The position numbers and the translations under genes are program-made. A stretch of 64,000 nucleotides of DNA from NCBI GenBank assembly GCA_033239125.1, contig BSWB01000006.1, forward strand, positions 117,660,242-117,724,241, given 5' to 3'. Below the pieces are notes generated by a model. That model was not told the DNA's origin and ran no database searches. It worked only from the letters and a program-made list of their open reading frames with translations. Below, piece by piece: positions 34,222 to 44,227 of the stretch. Each line of letters starts with the position of its first letter. Positions within the stretch are counted from its first letter, which is position 1. The stretch is from Fagopyrum homotropicum. Lineage: Eukaryota; Streptophyta; Magnoliopsida; Caryophyllales; Polygonaceae.

Positions 34222-35903
34222 CTACGTTTTTCCTGGAAGTTTCCCTTGATTCCTAGGAACTTCCTCCGCTTGGCTGAACATTTGGTTTTCTAAAACCTTT
34301 TGGGCTTTATCAACCTTAGAAATTTGATCATCAACCTTAATGATGCGATTCTCCAAACCTTGAAGCTTTCCCAAAATCGTTTCCAACATGGGATCGGGTT
34401 TCTCCTTCCCCGAAGTGTTTCCTCCATTAGATGTTTGCCCCTGGCTTTTCAAAGGAGTAGAGGAAGAGGAAGGTGGAGTTAGTGAATTCGAATTGGAAGG
34501 ATAAGAGTTACCGGAGTTTTGTTGATTGGAGCGCCAATTGTTGTTGTTTGAACCCCTATTGTTGTTCCAGTTATTGTTCCGGTTGTTGTTGTTGCTATTC
34601 CAATTATTCCGGTTGTTGTTCCGGTTATTGTTGTTGTTGCGGTTTGTATTCTCACCACCGTTGTTGTTGTTACCCAAGTAGCCAACATCTTTTCCTTGTT
34701 GCTTTGGAAAGTTGGTCTTGATAGCTTTCTTCAACTCTTTAATCTCATTGTTGAGGGAGAAAATTTGATTTTGAGCTTCATGTGTGAGCTTCGCTCCTTG
34801 CTCCACACGATTTCCCTCTACTTTCCGGTGAGAATACTTCTCTATGACCCTTGCTTGCTTCTCAATGAAATCCCAAGCATCATCTTCCCTCATGTCCATG
34901 AATGTACCACATGAGAGGGATTGGAGCTTGAATTGTGTCTCCACATCCAGCCCCTTATAGTATATCTCCAACAATGCAAGCTTGGATATGCCATGATGAG
35001 GGCAATCCAATAGCAAATCCTGAAATCTTTCCCAAGATTGAAACAAACTTTCGTTAGATCTCATGGAAAATGCATTAATCTCACCTCTAAGTTCTGCCGT
35101 TTTGGATGGCGGAAAGAACTTAGTGAGGAACTCCGCGGAAAGGTCTTCCCACGTGTCTAGTTTCCCACTAGGAAAGCTTGGTACCAAGACAATGTTTTCC
35201 CCTTCAAGGAGAAGAAGAAAGGCTTGAGCTTATAGTTGTTGGTAGTTGCATTCTCCGGCCTCATTGTCTCCATCATACACTCAAAGTTTTGTAAGTGTTG
35301 GTGTGGAGATTCAGCGCTTGTCCCGCCAAATTGGTTTTGGCGAACAAGAGTAATAACTTGAGGGTTGAAACTAAACCCTTGTACATCATCAGCATCAAAG
35401 TTCACACCTAGACGGCGTGGTTGCTGCGTTGGATCCATCCTTTGGCCAAGAGTTCTTGGCTCCTCATCCACACGTTCGATCCTTGCATTCCTAGGTGGAA
35501 CACGGCGATTTGCAGCTGCCCGTGGATGGAATGGATTCACATTGATCGTTGGATCAATTTCCTCTAGCGGTGGCATGGAGGAGTCGCTATCCTCATTGGA
35601 TGAGTTGGCTCTAACCGATCTTCCCGGTCTCCTCCTTTTCTTTTTCTCCTTAAGGTTGTTTATCTCCAACCTCATTTGGAACATCATGTCCGTTAGATCG
35701 TCAACTTTCATTTGATGACGATCCGTTTCTTCCCTACGTGTCTTCTCACTCCATTGGAGTTGAGCTTCTTTCTCCGCTAACTCCGATTGAAGATCACGTT
35801 CGCTTTCTTCAGCCATTTTCTTTTCCTTACGCTTTTGCCTTAAAGTCCTCTCAAGCTCTTGATCAAGAGGTAAGAGGTCCTTGGTGTTCCTAGACCTACG
35901 CAT
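34222..35903 (-). pseudogene. A2 gag
   Basis: The start MRRSRNTKDLL (35903) is supported by MRRTRTGKET in A3. Order of parts: a charged coiled-coil-like N-terminus (QRKRKEKKMAEESE, LAEKEAQLQW, MFQMRLEINNLKEKKK), a linker, then the Retrotrans_gag domain (ESPHQHLQNFECMMETMRP, FFFSLKGKTLSWYQ). A one-base shift in the overlap 35157-35187 precedes SGKLDTWEDLSAEFLTKFFPP and CPHHGISKLALLEIYYKGLD. A strongly Asn-rich stretch (NNNRNNNRNNW) and SLTPPSSSSTPLKSQGQTS follow. No CCHC zinc knuckle is seen. It ends GKLPGKT before a TAG that is in frame with the protease region. Confidence 0.88.
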
Positions 35904-35982
35904 ACACTCAAAGAGATATCAAATAACAAGGGAGAAGCTCCCAAGCTTGACAACCGATAACCGAATTCGGCCTAAACCAAAT

Positions 35983-35999
35983 CCCTGGCAACGGCGCCA
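35983..35999 (-). other. A2 primer-binding site (tRNA-Asp type)
   Basis: On the plus strand CCCTGGCAACGGCGCCA matches the 3' end of plant tRNA-Asp (CCCCGGCAACGGCGCCA) with one difference. It lies 6 bp inside the 5' LTR. tRNA-Asp priming is typical of Athila elements. Confidence 0.85.
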
Positions 36000-36005
36000 A
36001 AAACT

Positions 36006-37721
36006 TGTTCGCCACTTAGCGTGCGTGCAAATAAGCTTTAATTATAAAACTAGAAATCAAGCAAGCGAACCCGTAGTGTACGGATCGATATAGTTGAGCA
36101 AGAATTCCAGAGTATCGAACATAGGGATTTGGGGGGTTAAATCCAGTTATAGATCGTCAAGCAAGTAAATATATGAAGCTTTTCAAATTATTGGGAAAAC
36201 AACAATCCTAAGGATTCAGGAATCCAGTTGTGGCAATCGATTCAAGATATACTAAATATATAAGAACAGAGTTGAGGTTTGCAAAGGTATGCGAATGTAA
36301 GGTAATCGTACGGTGAAGTTCCAAAAACCTTATATGACCCACCTAAAAGACACTCTCTATAAAGGTTGTTGAGGCTTCAATATAGAAAGGTTCTAAAGGT
36401 AAGAATTAATGTCAAATACCAAAACTTGTAATCCAAGGATCAAGACTAACTAAACCGATTAAGGTTGTGACACTCACAATCGAGGTAGAGGTTGTTGAGG
36501 CTTCACTACCACCTAGAAAAGGGTAAGTCAAGACTAAGTTAAAGCAAATCTTTAACTTTGGATTAAAGTAAAAGCAAGTTCGTAAACTAACACAAAATTA
36601 CGGGTGGTTCTTGAGTTCCACGGCCGTGGAAGCTCAAGAACAGACCGTGGTTTAAGGTTGTCGGTGATTCTCTCTAACTCTCAGGGTCCAGTCTGTTTAC
36701 GATCGATCTATCATCATCTAAGCCACAACTATCAACCCTTCACCTTAGAATTGTTAAAGGGGTTTTAGCCAACAATAGTCATATTGATATCAAATTCAAG
36801 GTTTAAAAGAATGAAAGATGAAAACTTCCGAAAACTTTCAATAACTTTAAAGTCAATCTCAAATCCACAAATCAAGAACAATAACATCAATAGATTTGGA
36901 ATAATGCAAACAATCACGAATCTTAGATAAGAAGGAAGAACGGGATGTCAATCCGTCTCCTAAATCAAACCTAAATGAGAAGCGAAATCTTATCACGAAC
37001 AATCTTCCAAATCTTCAACTCTTCCGTCAATCCGGAAATCTCAATGGTAGAGCACAATTCTCTCAATCACAATCTCCGCAAGATGCGAAATTAGGGCAAT
37101 TCCAAGGTGTAAGCGGAAATGCGTCTAAGCGTAAGCGAAGGTGACGAAATCTATCTTCGTCCGTCCTTTTATAGTGTAAGATAAAATATAAGCCCGGCCC
37201 AATTGCGTAGAAGATCGTGGCTTAAAGTGTGGCGAAAAAGATCGCCAAGATCACGGTCGTGGATGGGTTCCACGACCGTAATTTAGAGCGTGGAAAGTGT
37301 CACGGTTTGACACAAGCCTTCCACGGCCGTAGAAGTATCTGGAATGAACCACGCTTCCCTTGCCAAGGTTCTACAGCCGTGGACTTGAACGTGGAATGTA
37401 GTACGGCCGTATTTTAGAGCGTGGTTTAGGGCTAGAACGTGATTCTTCCTTTCCTCGTGCTATTCTTCAAGTTAGCACATCCTTAGCTCCTAGGAATGTC
37501 CTCAATTCATGGACATACTCAATCAAACTCCATCCTTGCTCAATTCCGTTCGGAAATAGCTCTCAATTGCCTACAATCAGCATAAAGCTTGTGTAGATCT
37601 CTATATCGACATTATAGACAAACTAGCTCACAAATGCATCAATGCTTAATCAATGACTATCAATATGGATGGAATACACTTAGAAAACGTGCCTAAAATA
37701 TCACAATATTTCATGCTAACA
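36006..37721 (-). mobile_element. 5' LTR of Athila element A2 (1,716 bp)
   Basis: It begins TGTTCGCCAC and ends CATGCTAACA, followed by the TSD CGCCC (37722-37726). It is nearly identical to the 24541-26255 copy. At 36607-36641 a 35-bp near-perfect palindrome is centred on CCACGGCCGTGG (arms GTTCTTGAG and CTCAAGAAC). A second motif cluster lies at about 37234-37435. The promoter should be in this LTR on the minus strand, but I could not fix a TATA box. Confidence 0.95.
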
Positions 37722-37726
37722 CGCCC

Positions 37727-38195
37727 ACATCTCCTTTCTTTGCCCTCTTCATTCTCCCCTGAAACCGCTTGGGAACGTTGTTTTAATGGCGGATCTCTCT
37801 TCCTTTTCTGCTCAGATTCCGGCGCCCTCTTACAATCTAAGGTATACGCAGGCTGTTATTGAAGCAAAGGAGCGTAGAATGGCCGGCGAGACTTCGATGG
37901 CGGATGAAGCTAGGGTTTCCGCTGATACTAGGGTTACCCAATTGTATGCATACGTAGTTACTTTTTGGGTATGATAATGTTCACTTATTTAGATTATATG
38001 AATATCTGTTGGAGTATATGATACGTGCTTACCCAAAAAATGCTTACCCAATTCCAATTATTTAGATTATATGGATATGGATATGTGTATATTAGTGTTG
38101 GATTATATAGATATGTGCTTACCCAATTGTATGTTTACCCAAGTTCAGTTATTTAGATTATATAGATATGTGTATATTAGTGTTGGAGTATATGG
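37727..38195 (+). pseudogene. Captured gene fragment: candidate first exon
   Basis: It is the continuation of the 24060-24540 leader. The ATG at 37786 opens a 62-codon frame (MADLSSFSAQIPAPSYNLRY, then QAVIEAKERRMAGE) that ends in a TGA at 37974, just after YVVTFWV. The GC-rich MADLSS start behind a pyrimidine-rich leader resembles the 5' end of an ordinary plant nuclear gene. I do not recognise the protein. No second exon is visible, since the DNA passes into an AT-rich repeat. Gene capture by a DNA transposon is an inference. Confidence 0.4.
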
Positions 38196-38640
38196 ATACC
38201 CAAGAAGTTTGACATTACCCAGGAAGATGAGAAGTTTCAGATTATCCCGAAATACATTACCTAGAAATTTTGAGATTACCCAGAAATAGATTACCCAAGA
38301 AGTTTGACATTACCCAGGAAGTTTGACTGGTTTAGATTACCCCGAAATACATTACCCAGGAAGATGAGAAGTTTCAGCTTACCCCGAAATACATTACCCA
38401 GGAAGATGACAAGTTGGAGATTATTCATGGATACAAACAAACACTGCTTACCCACAAATAGAAAATGTAAACAAGCACTGCTTACCCACAAATAGAACAT
38501 GAAGTTTCAGTGTTTTAGATTCACAAAAACAAAAGATGAGAAGTTTCAGATTACCCACAAATACATTACCCAGGAAGTTTGAGATTACCCAGAAATAGGA
38601 ACAATCACTGCTTACCCAGAAATAGAATAGGGATATGTAA
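38196..38640 (+). repeat. Irregular minisatellite of ATTACCCAGGAAG-type units
   Basis: Units such as attacccaggaagatgag, aagtttcag, attaccccgaaatac, attacccagaaatag and cttacccacaaatag recur about 20 times in varied order. The GAAGTTTGA/CAG spacer is shared. Both strands read as Leu-Pro-Arg-Asn-type repeats, which only reflects the nucleotide repeat. Upstream (37975-38195) the tatatggatatgtgtatatt and gcttacccaa words repeat in the same way. Confidence 0.75.
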
Positions 38641-39164
38641 GCAGTCCAGATTCATGCGTTTCAATGGGAAGAAGAAAAGAGCTGCATATGGATACCCAGA
38701 TATAAATTTACGTTTGAAAGGAGGGAAGAAGAAGGGACAATGGAGGGAAGAAGATGGGTTGGCTGAATTGATTGGTCTATTTTCTGATTTTTTCTACATG
38801 TCACCCATCAAATCAGTCTAGATACCTATGTCCTTACTTTTATGATTTTTTCTACAATAAGAGCCCATTTTCTAAATGAAATTATGAGAGGCCTAAAATC
38901 CAAACTCTACATTGTAAAAGGCCTACATTGCAAATTCAGACAAAAAAAATTAAAGAGTCGCGTTATAGACGCGCCTATAGGGCAACTATTTTTTTAAAAA
39001 AATTATAGGCGCGGTTTAAGTGTAATGTTTTTTTTTGTATTTTTGTTTATTGTAAGTAGATAACATATTGACTTTGTTTTTATCGCTATTTTATTTTCAT
39101 AGATATATTTATCGAAAATAAAATTTCGCCCCCCCCCCCCCCTTTTAAAATCCTGCGGCCGCCA
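38641..39164. other. Right part of unclassified insertion, with poly-C tract
   Basis: No gene is supported. Near 38955-39020 are GCG-rich hairpin words (cgcgttatagacgcg, tataggcgcggttta) and aagtgtaatgttttt, similar in style to 23880-23915 at the left edge. A run of 14 C lies at 39129-39142, followed by ttttaaaatcctgcggccgcc. Left and right edges share a ttttaaaa-ggg word in inverted orientation, a possible but weak terminal repeat. Confidence 0.4.
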
Positions 39165-39275
39165 CTGTTCGTAGTGATTGTGACTTCGTTCGTGATGAAG
39201 TTCAAAAGGGCCTTATCTCTACCACTCATGTGCCATCATCTATACAGCTTGCTAACCTTTTCACAAAGCTCTTGG
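39165..39275 (+). pseudogene. Copia RNase H tail
   Basis: It reads DCDFVRDEVQKGLISTTHVP, then SSIQLANLFTKLLV and a TAA. This is the normal end of Copia pol and completes the RNase H broken at 23532. About 10 codons between the halves are lost. It directly precedes the 3' LTR. Confidence 0.88.
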
Positions 39276-39369
39276 TGTAACAAACTATGAGCTGACATAT
39301 CATTATATATATGCTAAAGCCTAGATGAATGAATGTATGTTTTAAGATTCATATTTCCGTTGCTTCACA
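39276..39369 (+). mobile_element. 3' LTR of the Copia element, 5'-shortened (94 bp)
   Basis: TGTAACAAACTAT to TTGCTTCACA matches the last part of the 5' LTR (19193-19286), with small indels near ctatgagctgacatatc. About 70 bp of LTR start is missing. It is followed by the TSD CTATC (39370-39374). Confidence 0.85.
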
Positions 39370-39374
39370 CTATC

Positions 39375-39522
39375 TTCATGGGACCCGCAGTGATTCCCTT
39401 TGAGGGCTCGGCTTATATATTACCTAGCCCGGAAAATGATGGTGGTTTTTCTCTAACCATTGCTTTGCAAGATGAACATACCTCGAAACTCTTCAAAGAG
39501 TACTTCTACGACAATCTCTGAT
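39375..39522 (+). pseudogene. HCT: HCT-like pseudogene copy B, exon 2 last part
   Basis: It resumes the reading broken at 19121 (DFGWGRPI, then FMGPAVIPFEGSAYILPSPE and LFKEYFYDNL with a TGA). It differs from copy A by few codons (for example GSAYIL against GSSYIL, HTSKLF against LTLKLF). The 20-kb element between the two halves is bounded by the CTATC duplication. Confidence 0.9.
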
Positions 39523-40229
39523 TGAGGTAATACCATTATAAAATTGATGAGCACGTTACATTTTAGTATGTTTTCATTCGTTTGTGTCTTCTTAGTCTTA
39601 CATTCGAGTTTGTGTTTGTTGATGTCTTGGTAAGCTAAAGAAAGTGATGAATGCATCGATCACTTTGACGTTTGAAAATTCTTATGTTGTGTCAATTCAA
39701 GATTATAAGTACTATCGTTTTGGTTGTGTTTTTCTCCATTTTATGTGGTTGTATACTTGTATTGTATCAAGACTTGGGCAAATCCTGTAAGCCCGTCCAC
39801 CAAGCCCATCGGGCAGTACAAGCAAAGGTGTAGGCCCGTTCGAACTGCATGATCAACCCGAAAGTCCGTTTTATTTAATTGTTTATTATTTGGATGTGTC
39901 AAATATAAAAACAAATAGAAAGAATCGTACTCAAAACCTCGAGGTAGGGTTTAAATGTTCATGATCATTTGGTTATTTTGATTTATGTGTTATAGTTTTA
40001 TGTATTTTATATTTAATATGTATAAAAAAGTTTAAAAAATTATTTAAAAGAATAAAATGGTACCCGCTCGTCTGCCCCGATTCGGGCGGATACGGACAAG
40101 GATCTAGACCCGAACTACGGGTTCAACCCGAGCCCGGACCGAGGAAACAAGTCACATTTTTTTCCCAAAAATCCGACCCGGACCCGAGGATGCCAATGTC
40201 TAATTGTATCCAATGAAACCAAAGGCCCA
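39523..40229 (+). other. HCT copy B 3' flank with a GC-alternating repeat
   Basis: 39523-39800 matches the copy A flank. 39772-40201 contains gacttgggcaaa at one end and ggatgccaatgtct at the other, with gcccg, acccg and cgggc words between. Such pieces are common in plant flanks and may be a decayed TIR element (inward reading agacttgggca against agacattggca). No ORF is supported. Confidence 0.5.
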
Positions 40230-40770
40230 CTTTATGAAATTTTTGGAATAGCTAAACGCAAATATCAAACACCTAATTGTCTTAATCCACACGTTTACTC
40301 TAGAGCTAGCCAAATCAGATATTGTCAAATTGTGCTTGCATTAGAATCATTTTCCTTCACTCAAACCTCTAAAGTACCTTATAAGAGAAAACTTGTTATG
40401 GATAAGAAATACGTTAATGGCAACCATAGTCATGCGTGGAGTTCTATCCTCAAAGTTCGTGATGATATCATTGTTGGACTTAATGCCAAAGGTATCCCTT
40501 ACCACTCTATCACCTCTGGAGGCTTCTCTATCAAGAAAACCTATGCCCTCCTTAGAGACCTTACCCCTACAACTCCAGCCAGCCCCTTCAAAGCCATTTG
40601 GTCGGACTTAATATCCCCAAATGTAGCTTCATAACATGGATCGCCCGTCACAAAAAGCTTCCCACTCTTATCAAGCTGCTGCGTTGGAACCCCACCATAA
40701 ACCCCACCTGCATCCTCTGCCGAACCTACCCGGAAGATGAGGACCACCTTTGGACTCGATGCATACCAAA
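40230..40770 (+). pseudogene. LINE fragment with zf-RVT domain
   Basis: Frame 1 reads GNHSHAWSSILKVRDDIIVG, GGFSIKKTYALLRD and SPFKAIWSDL. A shift near 40610 leads to PKCSFITWIARHKKLPTLIK and CILCRTYPEDEDHLWTRC. WSxI, FSIKxxY and CxxC...EDEDHL...C are the hallmarks of the region after the LINE reverse transcriptase. It is related to the 1735-2185 fragment (PKCSFIAWLA). No poly(A) tail is visible because the fragment is cut just before the Helitron. Confidence 0.8.
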
Positions 40771-40807
40771 CATATATGTATATATACTATTAGTGTTAAA
40801 ATATATA

Positions 40808-41214
40808 TCTATATACTAATAATAAAGTATAAGCCTTTAATGCCATATGTTTTTTTTTTCGTTCTTTTTGTCCTTGCAATTTAAATCGCACTCTCATTTA
40901 AAAAAATTTAATCAAAAAATTATATAAACTAACGATCTATATATATACACTAATATTAAAAAAAACCTTAATTACATAAACCATGGTTCCATATATTTTT
41001 ATATTACGGGTCGTTTTAACGTTCAGTTTCATTTAAGACTTTTTTTTTTATCAAGAACATGTAAACTATCATTTATTTAAAACTATACCTTTCTGTTTTT
41101 ATTATCTTTTAATTTCCCTTATAATATTATCTTCCAACTCAATTTAATTAATAATTAGATTTGTTTTACAATTTATTAAAGCTAATCCCGCACACGGTGC
41201 GGGTATTAGACTAG
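40808..41214 (+). mobile_element. 407-bp non-autonomous Helitron
   Basis: The 5' end is TCTATATACTAATAATAAAG. The 3' end is a perfect 7-bp hairpin CCCGCAC-ACG-GTGCGGG (41187-41203), then tattaga and the terminal CTAG (41211-41214). The element lies between A (40807) and T (41215), the normal Helitron A|T target. It has no Rep/helicase, so it would depend on an autonomous relative. Confidence 0.82.
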
Positions 41215-42939
41215 TTTATGTAAAAGGCACAAATAAAAAAATGACAATTATAATAGGAAAATTTACAAACTAAAAAAATCAGGTGAAGAAAGAGTATAAA
41301 AAAATCCAAATAAAAAATACCCATTAATTTTACACGTGTATGTTGTTTGATGATCTGTGAAATTGTAATAATTGTTATTTATAATGTTTAATAAATTAAA
41401 CAGTTGAAGTATTTTTGTAAATGATAAAGGTGAAGAGAAAAAGTAGGTAGGAGAATGTTACTGCAGCCTGCGTGCAAATTAGATCACCTGTTCTTTTTTT
41501 TTTTTTTAAATATATATATAGGCACTTGGGCTGTTGAATAATTGGTTGAGGCCCATAAAATTTAGGGCCCTGTGCAGTAGAACTGGCTGCACAGGGTGTC
41601 TAGCCGGGCATGGGTACTCTGCATTTGATAACCAATTTGGTTAAAAGCACTTCCCTATTTTTAAATATAATGATGAACACTTCACATGGATTTTACTCAT
41701 CTACATTTGAGTCATGTCTTTCTTTTAATTGTTTCCAAAGTTTGTGTAATAATATAAAACAAATTTCTTATGGGGTTTTAGGATTTTATAGATTAGGCTT
41801 AATTTTTTATTTGAAATGGTATTTGGTTGGGATGACTTGATTCAAATCAATTAAGGATAGAGTTTACATGCTTCTCAATATTATCAAATACAACCATGTA
41901 TTTTCCATAGTTATCTAGAAAACCATAATACGAAGTCTTTATACTTGAAAAAGATTAATGATACTTATGATCAAATACATAACTAATTGATCGAAACTGA
42001 TCGAGTGGACAATACTGAGCATTGTTTCAGATTAAGTGATTGGTTTGACGGTATATTATAATTAAAAGACACTAGAGTGACACGATCACTTTCTTCTAGT
42101 CTCACTTCCATCTTTGTTAAACACATTTGAGAAGGATATCATGAGTTCTTTGTTTTATTGACATGTTGGTGCTTTTTTTTATGCAAATGTATTCTAATTG
42201 AAACTTTAAATGCCTACTTTTTACAACCAAAGACCCATATGACTGCATTAATAAGGTTCAAAAATTAATATTTGTTGGAAGCATGTCTTTCCACATCGAG
42301 CAAGCTAATTATATGGGTGTACCAGTTGATGAGATTTGATACATGAAATAATATGTTACGTTTCATTTTTTAATGAGAAATGATGATTGAGTTTGTTAGT
42401 GCCATAATCTTCATATAAAAAATTGTTGATTAACTCGTATTTATTGCTATCAGGTGTCATTCAAGTGGCCTAGAAGTAGAGATAAGGTTTGGAAGGCAAA
42501 CATACTTACATACTCACCTTGCCGCCTTCACAAGCTGAATTTGAATCTTGTGAAGAGCGTATGTGTGAGCACTTATATAGGATATGCGGCGGGTAAATTG
42601 ACCAAGATGGATATTACCAAGGTTGTAGTTGTACTACTTGGGCTACTATAAATTGTACACAAAAATGGCTTCCTTTTTGCAACTATATGCATGTACAATT
42701 TCTTTTCGATCTGATTATAAATATACAAGGAAATTGTTGATTTAATATGCTATCTTTATCTTTTTAAAGATTATATAATGGACTTGTGTTAGTTATACAA
42801 AGCATTCTAGTATGGAGTAACTAGAAGAGAATCATGCATAGTGAATTGTAGTTGCATTTTGTTTTCTTTAATAAAAAAATTATTTAACCCGGCCATTAGA
42901 CGTCCGTGTTATAAAGTCTTAATTTTTGGAAAAAAAATA
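41215..42939. other. Non-coding DNA between Helitron and CACTA end
   Basis: Mostly AT-rich. One 65-codon frame at 42454-42651 (SFKWPRSRDKVWKANILTYS) follows a pyrimidine/AG context that could be a splice acceptor, but I recognise no family and do not call it a gene. It could be internal CACTA sequence. No matching CACTAC start was found to the left. Confidence 0.4.
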
Positions 42940-43202
42940 TTTGTGACGACGATGCACCGTCACAAAATAACTTTGTGACGGCTACCGTCGTCAATGAGAA
43001 AATTGGCGTAGTCAAAGAGGAACATTTGCAACGGCATTTTACCGTCACAAATAATTATGCGACGGCCTTATTCGTCACAAGTACCTTTTGTAACCGAAGA
43101 TCAAGCAACGGCCCTTTTGCAGTCGCAAAACGCCTTTTGCAACGACATTTTCCTTATTTATGACGGCATGTTGCCATTGCAAATCTTTTTTTTTTTGTAG
43201 TG
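42940..43202. mobile_element. CACTA (En/Spm-type) terminal region
   Basis: It ends ttttttttttGTAGTG, the inverse of CACTACAAAAAA. The 230 bp before it is filled with subterminal repeats in both orientations (GTGACGGC, ACCGTCACAAA, GCGACGGC, GCAACGGC), as in CACTA elements, where transposase binds such repeats. Only this end is recognised. It abuts the Gypsy LTR, which lacks its first 50 bp or so. Confidence 0.8.
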
Positions 43203-44212
43203 CCAAGGCCTAAAGCAATGCAATACAATGTCAAGAGAAAAGGCCATTCAAGATGAAGTTACAAACATACTAACAACATGTACACTCAAAAAGACCTTAC
43301 TCACTCTTAGAAATCCTTTGGTGACATTGTTGACTGTTATAGAAGAGTCAAGCCACAACCAAGAAGAGCTAGCAAGCATAGAAGGTGACTAGGACGAAGA
43401 AAGAAGTCTCAGAGAAGAAATCTCGGCCAACTTACAAGAATCTCGGCCGAGATATCTGTCCGAGATTTGTTCTCTGACACGCGTTTAAAGATCCGGCCAA
43501 AGATCTTTTAAATTTGACAATTATCTTTTATATTTCTTACCTTAGAAGCTCTCAAGCATTCTTTAAGGTAGTTGTTAGTTTTTGATCATATCTTTGGGAT
43601 TATTTTATAGCTTTCCTAGAATATCTTCTAAAAGATATCTTTCTTAGTTTATATAAAAGATTTCATTATAAACAACCTTAGAGGGGGGACATTATTAGGG
43701 AGATTAGGTTTCATATTATTCCACATATTGTCTGAACTTGCAGCTTCGCTTATAATGTTTGAATTTTATTCATTCCTATTCAATCAAAGAGAGAGCCTTG
43801 ATTGAATCGTTGTGAGGTTCTTGCTAGATTGTGCTTGTGTGTGTTAATCTTCATGAAGGTTGGTGTTCGGGTCAATACTAGTCCCTCCTTGTGCTTGTCT
43901 TACTTAGAAGGCTTGTGCAAGGTTAAAGAAGTGAGGGTTAAGATAAGCTCTTTGTTAAGGGGTTTTGACACATCATTGGTCAAGGTTCTTTGCGGGAATA
44001 TATTGGTTCATATCTTCCTATACTTATCATATTTCATTCCAGTATTCATCTTCTTATCTTTCCATATTATTCATCATTCTACAATCCGAGTTTCCAGAAA
44101 TCTCGGTTTGTTCATACTGACATCTCACTTGAGATTTCCATTATCCATCCGAGATTTGCTTATGTCGAAGACTTTCAATCTAATCGGGAACTCCAACATC
44201 AACCCCGGATCA
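43203..44212 (+). mobile_element. 5' LTR of Gypsy element, start lost
   Basis: It aligns with the 3' LTR (61943-63022) from taaagcaatgcaa onward: the gatgaagttaca, ctttggtgacatt and gactgttatagaagagtcaa landmarks, then the end ATCA. Compared with the 3' LTR it lacks the first 50 bp or so (cut at the CACTA end) and a further stretch near 43230. Clusters of AATCTCGGCCGAGAT lie at 43427-43470 and a weaker one at 44097-44157. A TATA-like ttatataaaag is at about 43659-43669. Confidence 0.82.
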
Positions 44213-44215
44213 AAG

Positions 44216-44227
44216 TGGTATCAGAGC
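44216..44227 (+). other. Gypsy primer-binding site (initiator tRNA-Met type)
   Basis: TGGTATCAGAGC starts 3 bp after the LTR end and is complementary to initiator tRNA-Met. Confidence 0.9.

Noticed and set aside
34473..34721. Cys/Ser-rich plus-strand ORF resembling a small secreted protein
   Set aside because: It is antisense to the Asn-rich repeat (AAC/AAT codons) of A2 gag.
38291..38500. Repeat protein encoded on both strands
   Set aside because: Both readings arise from the ATTACCC minisatellite. No start context or homologue is seen.
39126..39165. Poly-C run with GCGGCCGC, possible vector or assembly artefact
   Set aside because: Copia coding sequence continues directly afterwards and no other vector-like sequence is visible. 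The C-run length may still be unreliable.
42454..42651. 65-codon ORF near the CACTA end
   Set aside because: It could be an exon of a CACTA gene, but no motif of TNPD or TNPA type is recognisable.
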